This document shows, in pieces, positions 1-8,736 of a stretch of DNA of 64,000 bases. The first letter of the stretch is position 1. Each line of letters begins with the position of its first letter. The translations under genes were made by a program, and so were the position numbers. Source of the DNA: Tropicimonas sediminicola (GTDB lineage: Bacteria; Pseudomonadota; Alphaproteobacteria; Rhodobacterales; Rhodobacteraceae); contig NZ_FZOY01000006.1 in NCBI RefSeq assembly GCF_900188335.1, positions 1-64,000 of the forward strand. The letters are read 5' to 3'. The notes under the pieces are model-generated. The model had not been told where the DNA came from. It was given only the letters and a program-made list of their open reading frames with translations, and searched no databases.

Positions 1-255
1 GACCGGGGAGTCGGCGATGCGATAGCCCTTGTTTTGCTGGAGCTGGAAGCTGAAGCGGTGCCTGTAGCGGGAATAATAGACGCCTCGGGCACCAACATCC
101 TCTGATCCCTGACGAATTCCACTCCCGCCGGGCGTGTTTTCCGTGGAGAACGCGCGCTCGGGCTGCTTTCCATCCGCCCCCTGAAGCAGATGCGCCCAGT
201 GGGCGGGAGGCCCGCTCGATCTCCGCAGGATCGGTGGATTGAAGAGGCAGTCCAT
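1..255 (-). CDS. partial open reading frame running off the left edge, function unknown
   Basis: An uninterrupted minus-strand frame runs from an ATG at 255 to base 1. The part closest to the edge, about 1-90, looks genuinely coding: its third codon positions are strongly G/C, and the peptide is rich in Tyr, Phe, Arg and Gln (for example VYYSRYRHRFSFQLQQ). The first half is less convincing, with more A/T wobble and no signal peptide, so the true start may differ. It lies divergently to the kinase gene. The plus strand also has a short open frame ending at a TGA at 112-114, but its wobble is poor. I do not recognise the product. Confidence 0.3.
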   Translation of the reverse strand, partial: MDCLFNPPILRRSSGPPAHWAHLLQGADGKQPERAFSTENTPGGSGIRQGSEDVGARGVYYSRYRHRFSFQLQQNKGYRIADSPV

Positions 256-364
256 AGGAAGTGACCTCTTTGACCATGTTTCCGCCACAATGAGGCGACA
301 GGGTAGCCTCTGCGGCTGGGACCAGACTGCGAAATCGCGGCGGTTCGGCGGGGAAAGGGTAGTG

Positions 365-1774
365 ATGCGTCCAGGGGCGGAACCGAAAGATCAGAGTCAC
401 GGCAGGACCTACGGGGACGAACTCCCCGTCGGGACCGAGTTGCTGCGTGGCCAGTACCGGATCGAGCGGTTCCTGAACTCCGGGGGGTTCGGCATCACCT
501 ATCTGGCCCGCAATAGCCTGGACCGCATCGTGGTGATCAAGGAATGCTTCCCCGGCTTCTTCTGCTGCCGATCCGGCACCGAGGTCCGGGTGCGGTCCGA
601 CGCGCATGCCAAGGATTACCAGACCCTCATCGACCTGTTCCGCACCGAGGCGAGGTCGCTGGCGATGCTGGAGCATCCCAACATCGTGCGGGTGCACGAG
701 GTGTTCTCGGACAACAACACCGCCTACATGGCGCTGGATTTCGTCGAGGGCAGGGACCTTCACACCCTGATCGCCGAGGATGGCGAGCAGATGAGCGCGA
801 CCGAGGTCCGCGACCTGCTGATGTCGCTGCTGACCGCCGTGGCCCATGTCCATGCGCGCGGGATCCTGCACCGGGACATCTCGCCCGACAACATCCTGAT
901 CGAGCGCAACGGCAACCCCGTGCTGATCGATTTCGGCGCCGCCCGGGCGGAGGCCGCGCGCGGACCGCGGGGCGCGTCGGCGCTGCAAGCGGTCAAGGAT
1001 GGCTACTCGCCGCACGAGTTCTATTCCCGCAGCCGCACCCATTCCGCCGCCAGCGATCTTTATGGCCTGGCCGCGACCTTTCACTTCGTGATCACCGGCG
1101 AGGCGCCGCCGCCCAGCCAGGACAGGCTCGCGGCGATCGCGGAGCACATGCCGGACCCTTACCGCCGGCTCGAGGGCCGGGTCGCCCGCTTCGACCGGCC
1201 GTTTCTGGCCGCGATCGACCGGTCGCTGCAGGTCCTGTCGCGGGACAGGATGCAGAGCGCCCAGGAGTGGCTGCTCCAGATCGACGACCAGAGCCGCTAC
1301 TCGGAAGCCCTCGCAACCGCCCGGGCCGATGCGCGGATCGATCATCTGGTGAGCCAGCTTGTGGCCCAGACGAATGTCGAGCTGGAGAAGTCGCTCGCAG
1401 AGGAACGGGAGCGCGAGGCGGAAGAGGCCCGGCTGCGGGACGAAGAGGCCGAGCGCAAGCGGATCAAGGACGAGAAACGCCGCCGGGAGATCGAGGAGCA
1501 GGAGCGGCTCGATGCCGAGGAGGCCGCGGCACGGCGGCCGGGATCGCTGTCGGAGTGGAAAGAGAGCTACGACCGCGACCGCGTGCCGATGGCGCCGGCC
1601 GAAGTGCCCGCCCTGCGACCGGAGATCGACTATTACTCGATCGTGTCGAGGAAATCGAAAGACCATACCGAGGAGCCGGAGGACAAGCACCGAACGGAAG
1701 CGGCCGAAGCGCCGCGTTCGAGGAAGTCCTTGCTGGGTCTAGGCCCACGCAGCCCAGAAACCCGCCTCCACTGA
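365..1774 (+). CDS. Hanks-type serine/threonine protein kinase, soluble, with C-terminal coiled coil
   Basis: A 469-residue protein kinase of the bacterial eukaryotic-like family. The catalytic domain covers about residues 25-310. It shows a glycine loop (SGGFGITY near 39-46), the ATP-anchoring lysine in VVIKE (K59), the catalytic loop HRDISPDN (H169-D171) and the metal-binding DFG (189-191), so it should be active. About residues 340-400 form a highly charged Glu/Arg/Lys coiled coil, and the tail is low complexity. No transmembrane segment is seen, unlike PknB or PpkA kinases, so it is probably cytosolic. The frame stays open upstream to a TTG at 239, but the ATG at 365 has a purine-rich GGGGAAAGGG just upstream. 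It is the first gene of a kinase-FHA-PP2C-dynamin cluster. Substrates are unknown; the FHA protein and the GTPases downstream are obvious candidates. Confidence 0.85.
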   Translation: MRPGAEPKDQSHGRTYGDELPVGTELLRGQYRIERFLNSGGFGITYLARNSLDRIVVIKECFPGFFCCRSGTEVRVRSDAHAKDYQTLIDLFRTEARSLAMLEHPNIVRVHEVFSDNNTAYMALDFVEGRDLHTLIAEDGEQMSATEVRDLLMSLLTAVAHVHARGILHRDISPDNILIERNGNPVLIDFGAARAEAARGPRGASALQAVKDGYSPHEFYSRSRTHSAASDLYGLAATFHFVITGEAPPPSQDRLAAIAEHMPDPYRRLEGRVARFDRPFLAAIDRSLQVLSRDRMQSAQEWLLQIDDQSRYSEALATARADARIDHLVSQLVAQTNVELEKSLAEEREREAEEARLRDEEAERKRIKDEKRRREIEEQERLDAEEAAARRPGSLSEWKESYDRDRVPMAPAEVPALRPEIDYYSIVSRKSKDHTEEPEDKHRTEAAEAPRSRKSLLGLGPRSPETRLH

Positions 1775-1808
1775 CCAAACACCCCCAAGTTGCCGGGAGA
1801 GACGACCG

Positions 1809-3245
1809 ATGAGATTTATCTCCGAGCTGATCGAAAAGAAGAAGGCCGCCGAGCCGGATGCCTCGAACCAGGAAGCCAAGGTCCGCGCCACCGGCGGGCT
1901 TGCGCTTCATGACGCGACCCGTCGTCGCCCGGTGTCCCTGATCGACGAATCCTATCCGTCCTCCGGTCGCCGCCGCGACACCTCCGGCTGGGGCGCCGAT
2001 CCTGACGATCTGGCCGATACGCTGGGCGGCGGGCCGGACATGGCGGGTGATGCGCGTCCGCGCAACGGCTTCCATCAGAGCCTCGCGGCGGTGCGCCGGA
2101 CCGAGATCCCGCGGGAGCATCCGTCGGACGCCGGCACGCCGCACCCGCTGCGCCAATGCGGCCGAGCGGCCGAGCTTGGCGAGGAGGAGACCGAAGTGGC
2201 CGCGGCCGAGGAACTGGAGGCGCTGGACGACGCCCCGGAAACGGCTGCGGATGACACTTCCGACGCACCGTTTCTTCTGACCGACGATGCCTCCGCGGAG
2301 CCCGAAAACGAGGTTGCCGAAGATCTGGACGAGGCCGCGCGCGCCGAAAGAAACATCGACCTTGCGTTCGAAACTCCGCTCAAGGCGGTGTCGGCGAGCG
2401 CGCTGCACGAGAGACCCGCGGCCGGTTTCGACCACCAAGTCGAGACCGAAACCGCCGTTGGCGCGCTGAGCACCGCCGAGGACGATCTCGATGCCAGCAC
2501 CCTCGATGCCGCCCCGGACACAGCCGCAGGGGAAGGCACGCCGGACCTGGAGGAAGCCGTTGGCAACACGCTCCGCATCTGGGACCTCGATAACGAGGCC
2601 GACGCGGAGGAGGAGGCTGCGCTGGCCGAGGCGGATGACGATTTCGCCCCAGCGTTCGACGAAGCCGCGAGCGGTTTCGACGCCCCGTCCGAGCCTGCGG
2701 CACTCCCGCAGGAACCGGACCTCGCTTCCAGCGAGCCCGCGCCCGAGCGGTTCGAACGCCCGCGCGCCGGTCGCGTCAAGACCCGGCTGCTCGGCTTTCA
2801 CCGCCCGGAAGAGCTGGAGGCCGACCCCTTCGCCGCGCCGGAGCGCAGCAAGGTTGCCGCAGTCGCCCAGTTCCCCGTGGGCTGGCTCGTCGTGGTGCGC
2901 GGCCCGGGCCGCGGCGCCAGCCACGCTCTGTTCCAGGGTGTCTCGACCATCGGCCGCGGCGATGATCAGACCGTGCCGCTCGATCACGGCGACACCAGCA
3001 TCTCCCGGCAGTCCCACGCTGCGATCGCCTATGACGAGGAGCAGAACGCCTTCTTCATCGGCCATGGCGGCAAGGCCAACCTGGTGCGCCTGAACGGGAT
3101 GCCGGTGCTGAGCACCGAGCCCCTTGCCAACGGCGACGAGATCCGGATCGGAGAGACCACGTTGCGTTTTGTCGCCCTGTGCGGGTCCGAGTTTTCATGG
3201 GGTAACGACGATGACGCTGGGCCGCGGGATGCTGCAACGATCTGA
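1809..3245 (+). CDS. acidic protein with C-terminal FHA (phosphothreonine-binding) domain
   Basis: A 478-residue protein. About residues 1-340 are low complexity, very acidic and rich in Ala, Glu and Asp, probably disordered, with no recognised domain. About residues 355-460 form a forkhead-associated domain. The sequence shows the start of the FHA sandwich (STIGRGDD), the phosphopeptide-contacting SISRQSH stretch and the later NGMPV and NGDEIRIG segments. FHA domains bind phosphothreonine, so this is a likely adaptor for the kinase encoded just upstream. The acidic arm has many Thr and Ser residues that could be phosphorylated. The gene overlaps the PP2C gene by 35 bp, so writer, reader and eraser of phosphorylation are encoded consecutively. 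The ATG follows a GGGAGAG stretch. Confidence 0.8.
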   Translation: MRFISELIEKKKAAEPDASNQEAKVRATGGLALHDATRRRPVSLIDESYPSSGRRRDTSGWGADPDDLADTLGGGPDMAGDARPRNGFHQSLAAVRRTEIPREHPSDAGTPHPLRQCGRAAELGEEETEVAAAEELEALDDAPETAADDTSDAPFLLTDDASAEPENEVAEDLDEAARAERNIDLAFETPLKAVSASALHERPAAGFDHQVETETAVGALSTAEDDLDASTLDAAPDTAAGEGTPDLEEAVGNTLRIWDLDNEADAEEEAALAEADDDFAPAFDEAASGFDAPSEPAALPQEPDLASSEPAPERFERPRAGRVKTRLLGFHRPEELEADPFAAPERSKVAAVAQFPVGWLVVVRGPGRGASHALFQGVSTIGRGDDQTVPLDHGDTSISRQSHAAIAYDEEQNAFFIGHGGKANLVRLNGMPVLSTEPLANGDEIRIGETTLRFVALCGSEFSWGNDDDAGPRDAATI

Positions 3246-4164
3246 ACCGACGTTCGAGGCGGCCTCTGCGGTCAGCGTGGGCAAGCGCGCCTACCAGGAG
3301 GATGCGGTGCTGTTCGACTGCCCGGTGGGCAGCGAGACCGGTCTCGTGGTGCTGTCGGATGGCATGGGCGGCCATGCCGCCGGCGACGTGGCCAGCAGCA
3401 TCGTCCTCACCGAAGTGTTCAGCGAACTCAAGCTCCAGTCGGCCCGGCAGGACGACGGAGAGGCCGGCTTCCGCGACCTGCTGATGCGCGCCGCGCAGGG
3501 GGCGAACGACTGTATCCGCGCCTATGTGGACGACCAGCCGGACGCCATCGGCATGGGCGCGACGCTGGTGGCCGGCGTTCTTCGCGGGCCGTTCCTGCAC
3601 TGGATCTCCATCGGGGATTCGCCGTTGCTGCTGTTTCGCGACGGAGACCTGATCCGGCTGAACGAGGAACATTCCTTCGGCCAGCAGATGGATTCGATGG
3701 TTGAAGCCGGGCTCATGGCCCGCGAGGTGGCCGAGCATCATCCCGATCGCAACTGCCTGACCTCCGTGGTCGGCGGCGGCAGGATCACACAGATCGACTG
3801 CCCGGACACGCCCTTCGAACTGTTCGACGACGACATCCTGGTCTTTGCCAGCGACGGGCTGCAGTTTCTGCCCGACAGCCAGATCGCCGAGGTCCTGGCC
3901 GACTGGCGGGACACCTCGAGCACCAGCATCGCCGCACAACTCCTGCGCGAGATCGAGCGTCTCGACGATCCCGACCAGGACAATGTCTCCATCGTCGTGA
4001 TCAAGGTGACGATGGCGCGTGCACCCATGGCCCGTTCGCCCGAGCCGCGTCCGCAGCGGGCGCCCGTGACGCCGGTGCGTCCGGAGCCCCTGCGCGCGAA
4101 TCTCGACGTGAAGTCGGCCGATCCGGAAGGGAGGTCGGTCCTCGTCTTGCGTGGCGCGCCCTGA
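3211..4164 (+). CDS. PP2C-family serine/threonine protein phosphatase
   Basis: A 317-residue metal-dependent phosphatase that should reverse Ser/Thr phosphorylation. The family motifs are all visible: KRAYQEDA near the N-terminus, SDGMGGHAAGD (metal-binding Asp and the GG turn), the GMGATLV segment, GDSPLLLFRDG, ILVFASDGL and the closing DQDNVSIVV. Metal-ligand aspartates are therefore conserved and the enzyme is probably active. About 50 C-terminal residues are Pro/Arg-rich and probably disordered. No membrane segment is seen. The ATG at 3211 lies inside the end of the FHA gene; a frame extension up to 3124 would overlap more and looks unlikely. A second ATG at 3229 is possible. It is the natural antagonist of the kinase at 365-1774. 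Confidence 0.88.
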   Translation: MTLGRGMLQRSEPTFEAASAVSVGKRAYQEDAVLFDCPVGSETGLVVLSDGMGGHAAGDVASSIVLTEVFSELKLQSARQDDGEAGFRDLLMRAAQGANDCIRAYVDDQPDAIGMGATLVAGVLRGPFLHWISIGDSPLLLFRDGDLIRLNEEHSFGQQMDSMVEAGLMAREVAEHHPDRNCLTSVVGGGRITQIDCPDTPFELFDDDILVFASDGLQFLPDSQIAEVLADWRDTSSTSIAAQLLREIERLDDPDQDNVSIVVIKVTMARAPMARSPEPRPQRAPVTPVRPEPLRANLDVKSADPEGRSVLVLRGAP

Positions 4165-4165
4165 C

Positions 4166-5416
4166 ATGCGACTGGCAGGCATGAGCCAACACGCGACCTT
4201 CGACCAGATCTGCGACCGCCTGCACGCCCTGATCGAGGGCGGGCATCTGCCGGACAAGGCCGCGCAGCAGGCCGGGCGCCTGCTGCAGCGTCTCGAGACG
4301 CCCGTGCGCTTTTCCCTGCTCGGACCCTCCAGCCTCGAACGGGCGCGGATCATCAATGCCTTGCTCGGCCGCGACGTGGTGCCGCTCTGGCCCGCGCGCC
4401 CCTCCGTGCAACTGGGCTTCGGCGATGCCCCTGCCACCAGCGCCACGCTGTCGAACGGCCGAAGGGTCTCGGTCGAATCCCTCGACGCCGGCCTGGCGCC
4501 GGACACGGTGTTCCTGTCGCTGACCCGCAACGAACCGCTGCTGAGGACGACGCGGCTGCTCGACGTCGTGACGGACGGAACCCCGGCCGAGCTGCGGATG
4601 GCGCTGCGGTGGGCGGCGAAACGCACGGACGTGTTCCTGTGGTGCACAAACCGGTTCGAACCGGCGGAGCTGGAAGTCTGGCGCAGCGTCGAAGAGCGCT
4701 TCATGGATCACGCGTTCCTGGTGCTCTGGGGCGAGGACCGGGAGCTCCGCGCCCGGCAGTTGAAGGCCGAACTGGCGGGCGAGTTTCTCGACGTGATCGC
4801 GGTAGACCTGGATGCCGTGGCGCCATCCGCCGATCCCGGCTTGCGCAGCCTGTCGGAGGGACTGCGCCGCCATGTCGATCTCGGCCGGCAGGCGGACAAC
4901 GATTCCGCGCTGCTGTTTCTGAAGAAATTCGCCGATCTCGCAGGGCAGCCCGATCTGGCCCGGGAAGAGACCGCGCCACGGCCCTCGGCAGCAGCTCCGC
5001 TCACCGCGCCGGTGTCGATGCCGGTGTCGTTCCGGGACCAGCCTCCCGCTGCGGAGCCGGACGCACCGGCCGCCGATCCTGTCGAACGCAGGGCGCTGGA
5101 GCAGGTTTGCCGGCAGGGTCTCTCGCTGATCTGCGACCGGGCGCGCCAGCTTGGCGCCTTGCTGCGGGAAGATGGCGCGGGCAGTTCCGAGGGAATTGCG
5201 GCGCATTGCCGTCAAACCATCGAACACCTGACCGGCATCCTCGATTCCGCCGCCGATTTGCCACACGAGGACCGCGCTGCGCTTTCGGACATGCTGATGA
5301 GCGCCGAGGAATTGCTGGTGCTCATGGAGATCGAGGGGGACGGCCAGCCCGGCGTCGACAGCCTGTGCCTGTTGATCCAGCTGCGCCGTGCCTTCGAGGA
5401 ACGGCTGGCGGCCTGA
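4166..5416 (+). CDS. degenerate dynamin-like GTPase (pseudo-GTPase), candidate scaffold
   Basis: A 416-residue protein whose first about 230 residues resemble a GTPase fold. The strand-loop-helix at 49-68 reads FSLLGPSSLERARIINALL, which lines up with a P-loop followed by the NALLG helix typical of dynamin-like proteins, but the GKS/T signature is absent. The expected DxPG position (LLDVVTDGT) and the base-recognition motif (LVLWGED) are also degenerate, so nucleotide hydrolysis is unlikely. A Pro/Ala-rich linker lies around 275-320 and a helical domain follows. The ATG at 4166 comes one base after the phosphatase stop (TGA-C-ATG), which suggests reinitiation; a GTG at 4151 and an ATG at 4181 are alternatives. 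It precedes two GTPases with intact motifs. The family link is my inference from pattern and context. Confidence 0.6.
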   Translation: MRLAGMSQHATFDQICDRLHALIEGGHLPDKAAQQAGRLLQRLETPVRFSLLGPSSLERARIINALLGRDVVPLWPARPSVQLGFGDAPATSATLSNGRRVSVESLDAGLAPDTVFLSLTRNEPLLRTTRLLDVVTDGTPAELRMALRWAAKRTDVFLWCTNRFEPAELEVWRSVEERFMDHAFLVLWGEDRELRARQLKAELAGEFLDVIAVDLDAVAPSADPGLRSLSEGLRRHVDLGRQADNDSALLFLKKFADLAGQPDLAREETAPRPSAAAPLTAPVSMPVSFRDQPPAAEPDAPAADPVERRALEQVCRQGLSLICDRARQLGALLREDGAGSSEGIAAHCRQTIEHLTGILDSAADLPHEDRAALSDMLMSAEELLVLMEIEGDGQPGVDSLCLLIQLRRAFEERLAA

Positions 5417-5622
5417 ACGGGTAACGCGGCCGGTTTGCGGGGCGTCACAATCGGTTAACCTCCGTGGCCGGCTCTCGATCCCCGCCCGATTGCTGCCTTA
5501 GTATTGCCATCAAGCCCCGCGATTGTCGGACATACACGGGTGTGGACGTGCGGCTGGCCGCTGCCAATGATGGTCTGGCCGCATTTCTGTCTCGCCCGGC
5601 TGTATCGTCGCGAGGGTGCTGG

Positions 5623-7719
5623 ATGAAGCTCGACAGCAAATTCGAAACCGCAGAGATGCTCGAGCCGGCGGCGGAGCTGGACCTGCTGGCCAATGGCGCC
5701 TCGGCCCTGCGTCCGATTGCCGACGGCCTCGACGAGCTGTCGCAGGCGATCGACACCATTTCGGACATCGGCGACCGGGCGATCTCGGCCAGCACGCGCA
5801 AGCTGCAGCAGCGGCTCCGCCGCGCCGAGCCGAGCGTCACCATGATCGGCCAGGTGAAATCGGGCAAGACGTCGCTGGTCAACGCGATGATCGGCAGCCC
5901 GGACCTGCTGCCGGCGGACGTGAACCCCTGGACCTCCGTGGTCACCTCGATCCACCTGCGCTCGCGACCGCTGGTCGACAGCAACCGCGCGGTGTTCCGC
6001 TTCTTCGAGCAGGACGAGTGGAAGCGCCTGATGCAGGGCGGCGGGCGGCTCGGTGAACTGGCCGGGCGGGCAGGGGCCGACGGCGACCTCGCCAAGGTTG
6101 CCGCCCAGCTCGACGCGATGCGCGACAAGTCCCTTGGGCGCCTCGGCGACAAGTTCGAACTGCTGATGGGGCAGGAGCACAAGTACGGCTTCCTCGATCC
6201 GGAGCTGGTGGAGCGCTACGTCTGCCTCGGCGACGATTTCGAGTTCGATAACGACACCTCGACCAGCCGCGGGCGATTTGCCGACATCACCAAGTCCGCC
6301 GATCTCTACATGTACCGCCCGGAATACCCGGTCGACCTTTGCATCCGCGATACGCCGGGCGTGAACGACACGTTCATGATGCGCGAGCAGATCACCGTCC
6401 GGGCGATCCGCGAAAGCCGTTCCTGCGTGGTCGTGCTCTCGGCCCACCAGGCGATGAGCGCGGTCGACCTGGCGCTGATCCGGCTGATCGCCAACATCCC
6501 CTCGCGCAGCGTGGTGATCTTCGTCAACCGGATCGACGAGCTCTCCGATCCCGGGTCCCAGGCCACCGACATCGCGGCCAGCATCCGCAAGACGATCAAG
6601 GACCATCACGGCCCAGCCGATGCCCGGATCATCTTCGGCAGCGCCTACTGGGCCAACCATGCTCTGCGCGGCAACGTCGGCGACATGGACCCGCAGAGCC
6701 GCAGCGCGCTGATCAACTGGGCTGAGGCCGAGACCGGCGGGATGCCGGAGGATTCCGACGGTCAGCTTTCCTCGGCGCAGATCTGGGAATTGTCCGGTCT
6801 GCCGGAACTGTTCTCCGCGCTCTCGGAGCGGGTATCGGATTCGGTCGGCCGAGACGTGTCGGACAACGTCGCCCGCACCGCGTTCAACCTGGTCAGCAGC
6901 CTGGAGACGACCGAGCGGATCATGGTCCGCCGCGAGAACGACAGCAATGTCGTGCCGCTCAACCGCAAGGCCCTTCCGGCCGAACTCGACCGCATCGAGA
7001 AACGCAGCCTCGCCCGGATCGACGAGGAATTCGCCAGGCTGATCCCGGAATTCCACGAACGGCTCGACCGCGCCAACCTCGGCTTCGTGGACCGCGCCAC
7101 CGGGGCGCTGATCAAGCATCTCGAAACCTATGGCGAGCTGTCGGTGTGGAACTACGACCCCACCGGGCTGCGTATCCTGCTGCGCACCGCCTACCAGGTT
7201 TTCGTCCGCCGCAGCCAGGCCGTGGTGCAGAAGATCTATGACGACGCCGCGATCGAGATTCGCGAGCTCTATGTCCGCGGCTTCGATGTCGACAGCGCCG
7301 CTTTTTCCATCGAACCGCCCGCAGTTCCCTCGGTGCCGCCACCGGTGTTTCTTGGCCAGACCATCGCGCTCGACATGAACGCGGGCTGGTGGAAGCGCTG
7401 GTGGCGGAGCCGGCGGGGCTATCGGGCCTATGCCAAGGATTTCGGCGAGCTGATCCTTTCGGAAACCAGCTCCATCGTCCAGGCGCTCAAGAACGACTAC
7501 GGCGAGGCCACCCGAGATGCCGCGATGGCGCCGCTGGTCGAGTTCACCCGAGCCCAGCGTGCGATCCTCGAAGACCTGTCGCAGCGCAGCGAGATCCTCC
7601 CGGAGGATCTCGGGGACTACGGCCTCGGGGAGGAGGCAAAACACAAGGCGGCCGCGCTCGCGTCGGCCAAACAGGTGCTGATGCGGCATCTCGCACCGAA
7701 CAAGACGGAGACCCACTGA
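5623..7719 (+). CDS. dynamin-like GTPase, full length
   Basis: A 698-residue large GTPase. The G1 loop GQVKSGKTS sits at 76-84 and is followed by LVNAMIG; G3 is RDTPGVND near 241-248; G4 is FVNRIDE near 300. A long helical region follows, as in bacterial dynamin-like proteins. Near residues 585-602 a Trp/Arg-rich stretch (GWWKRWWRSRRGYRAY) could be a membrane-inserting paddle. Dynamin-like proteins bind membranes and use GTP to remodel, tether or fuse them. The start at 5623 follows GAGGG; the frame is open to 5464, but that extension does not look coding. The stop overlaps the next gene's ATG (TGATG), so the two GTPases are translationally coupled. They may work as a heterotypic pair, as is common for bacterial dynamins. 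Confidence 0.82.
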   Translation: MKLDSKFETAEMLEPAAELDLLANGASALRPIADGLDELSQAIDTISDIGDRAISASTRKLQQRLRRAEPSVTMIGQVKSGKTSLVNAMIGSPDLLPADVNPWTSVVTSIHLRSRPLVDSNRAVFRFFEQDEWKRLMQGGGRLGELAGRAGADGDLAKVAAQLDAMRDKSLGRLGDKFELLMGQEHKYGFLDPELVERYVCLGDDFEFDNDTSTSRGRFADITKSADLYMYRPEYPVDLCIRDTPGVNDTFMMREQITVRAIRESRSCVVVLSAHQAMSAVDLALIRLIANIPSRSVVIFVNRIDELSDPGSQATDIAASIRKTIKDHHGPADARIIFGSAYWANHALRGNVGDMDPQSRSALINWAEAETGGMPEDSDGQLSSAQIWELSGLPELFSALSERVSDSVGRDVSDNVARTAFNLVSSLETTERIMVRRENDSNVVPLNRKALPAELDRIEKRSLARIDEEFARLIPEFHERLDRANLGFVDRATGALIKHLETYGELSVWNYDPTGLRILLRTAYQVFVRRSQAVVQKIYDDAAIEIRELYVRGFDVDSAAFSIEPPAVPSVPPPVFLGQTIALDMNAGWWKRWWRSRRGYRAYAKDFGELILSETSSIVQALKNDYGEATRDAAMAPLVEFTRAQRAILEDLSQRSEILPEDLGDYGLGEEAKHKAAALASAKQVLMRHLAPNKTETH

Positions 7720-8633
7720 TGCAGACCTTCGCCACATCCGGATCCGCTCGTCCCGTGGTTGCCCTGATGGGCGAATTCAGCGCGGGCAAGAGTACACTCG
7801 CGAACCTGCTGATCGGCGAAGGCGTATCGCCGGTCCGGGTCACCGCAACCCAGCTGCCGCCGATCTGGTACGCCCACGGCGAGCCCGGCGCGGAATGCGT
7901 CGACCATGATGGCGGGGTGACGGAGCTCGACCTCGACGATCTCGGATCGGTCTCGGTGGAGGACACCGCCTATATCCGGATCCGCCTGGAATCCGACATT
8001 CTCGAACTGATGGACCTGATCGACATGCCGGGCATCTCCGACCCGAACCTGTCGTCGAAGACGTGGAAACAGGTGCTGCCCTATGCCGATTGCGTGATCT
8101 GGTGCAGCCATTCCACCCAGGCCTGGCGGCAGAGCGAGGCGGCGATCTGGTCGGAGGTGCCGGAGCACCTCTATGACAACAGCATCCTGCTCTTGACCCG
8201 TTTCGACAAGATCCTGACCGAGATCGACCGGCGGCGACTGCTGGCCCGCGTGCGTTCCGAGACCGACGGGCTCTTTGCCGGCGTCTTCCCGATCTCGTTG
8301 CTGCAGGCCGCGAACGCCGAAGAGGACCGGACCGCCTGGGAAGACAGCGGCGCCGAGGATTTCACCCAGAAACTGCTCGACGTCGTGATGCGGCTGCACC
8401 CGGCCGCGCGCGACGAGCGCCCGCGCCCCGTCGTCGTGGACGATGCGATCCTCGTGCAGCGCCGGGTGACGGAGAGCGGTGAGCTAGACGCCGAGCCGGC
8501 CGAAGGGGCGCGCGCACCGGCCTTTGCCGGCGGTGTCGGCATGGTGACGCCGCGCCGCGTGGTGCGCCGCGCGGGCGCCAGCACGCCGCGGGAGCGCCTG
8601 CCGCGTTCGGTGCTCGACGAGGTGAGCTTCTGA
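7719..8633 (+). CDS. short dynamin-like GTPase, partner of the preceding gene
   Basis: A 304-residue GTPase. G1 is GEFSAGKST at 18-26 followed by LANLLIG; a threonine-containing switch segment is RVTATQLP; G3 is IDMPG; G4 is LTRFDK. The protein consists almost entirely of the G domain plus a basic C-terminal tail rich in Arg and Pro, and lacks the long helical stalk of the preceding protein. Its start codon overlaps the stop of the upstream GTPase gene by one base, so the pair is probably made in a fixed ratio. It could be the regulatory half of a heterodimer. Alternative reading: a generic GTPase of the 50S ribosome-binding type, but the GEFSAGKST-NLLIG pattern is typical of the dynamin family. 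Confidence 0.8.
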   Translation: MQTFATSGSARPVVALMGEFSAGKSTLANLLIGEGVSPVRVTATQLPPIWYAHGEPGAECVDHDGGVTELDLDDLGSVSVEDTAYIRIRLESDILELMDLIDMPGISDPNLSSKTWKQVLPYADCVIWCSHSTQAWRQSEAAIWSEVPEHLYDNSILLLTRFDKILTEIDRRRLLARVRSETDGLFAGVFPISLLQAANAEEDRTAWEDSGAEDFTQKLLDVVMRLHPAARDERPRPVVVDDAILVQRRVTESGELDAEPAEGARAPAFAGGVGMVTPRRVVRRAGASTPRERLPRSVLDEVSF

Positions 8634-8736
8634 ACCATCGGCCGGGGCCGCCGCGGCGGAAATCCTTTCGCGTGCAGGCGGCGTTTACGGATGCAATCTC
8701 CGATTGAGGGTCGACATCCGGGCGACAAGGCAGGAA

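Noticed and set aside
544-1812. Long alternative plus-strand frame overlapping the kinase gene
   Set aside because: It is a shadow frame: Arg/Pro/Gly-rich translation, no motif, while the kinase frame has all catalytic motifs.
365-4164. Type VI secretion threonine-phosphorylation module (PpkA, Fha, PppA)
   Set aside because: The kinase has no membrane segment, the FHA domain is C-terminal rather than N-terminal, and no T6SS structural gene is in view. It remains possible only if such genes lie left of the window.
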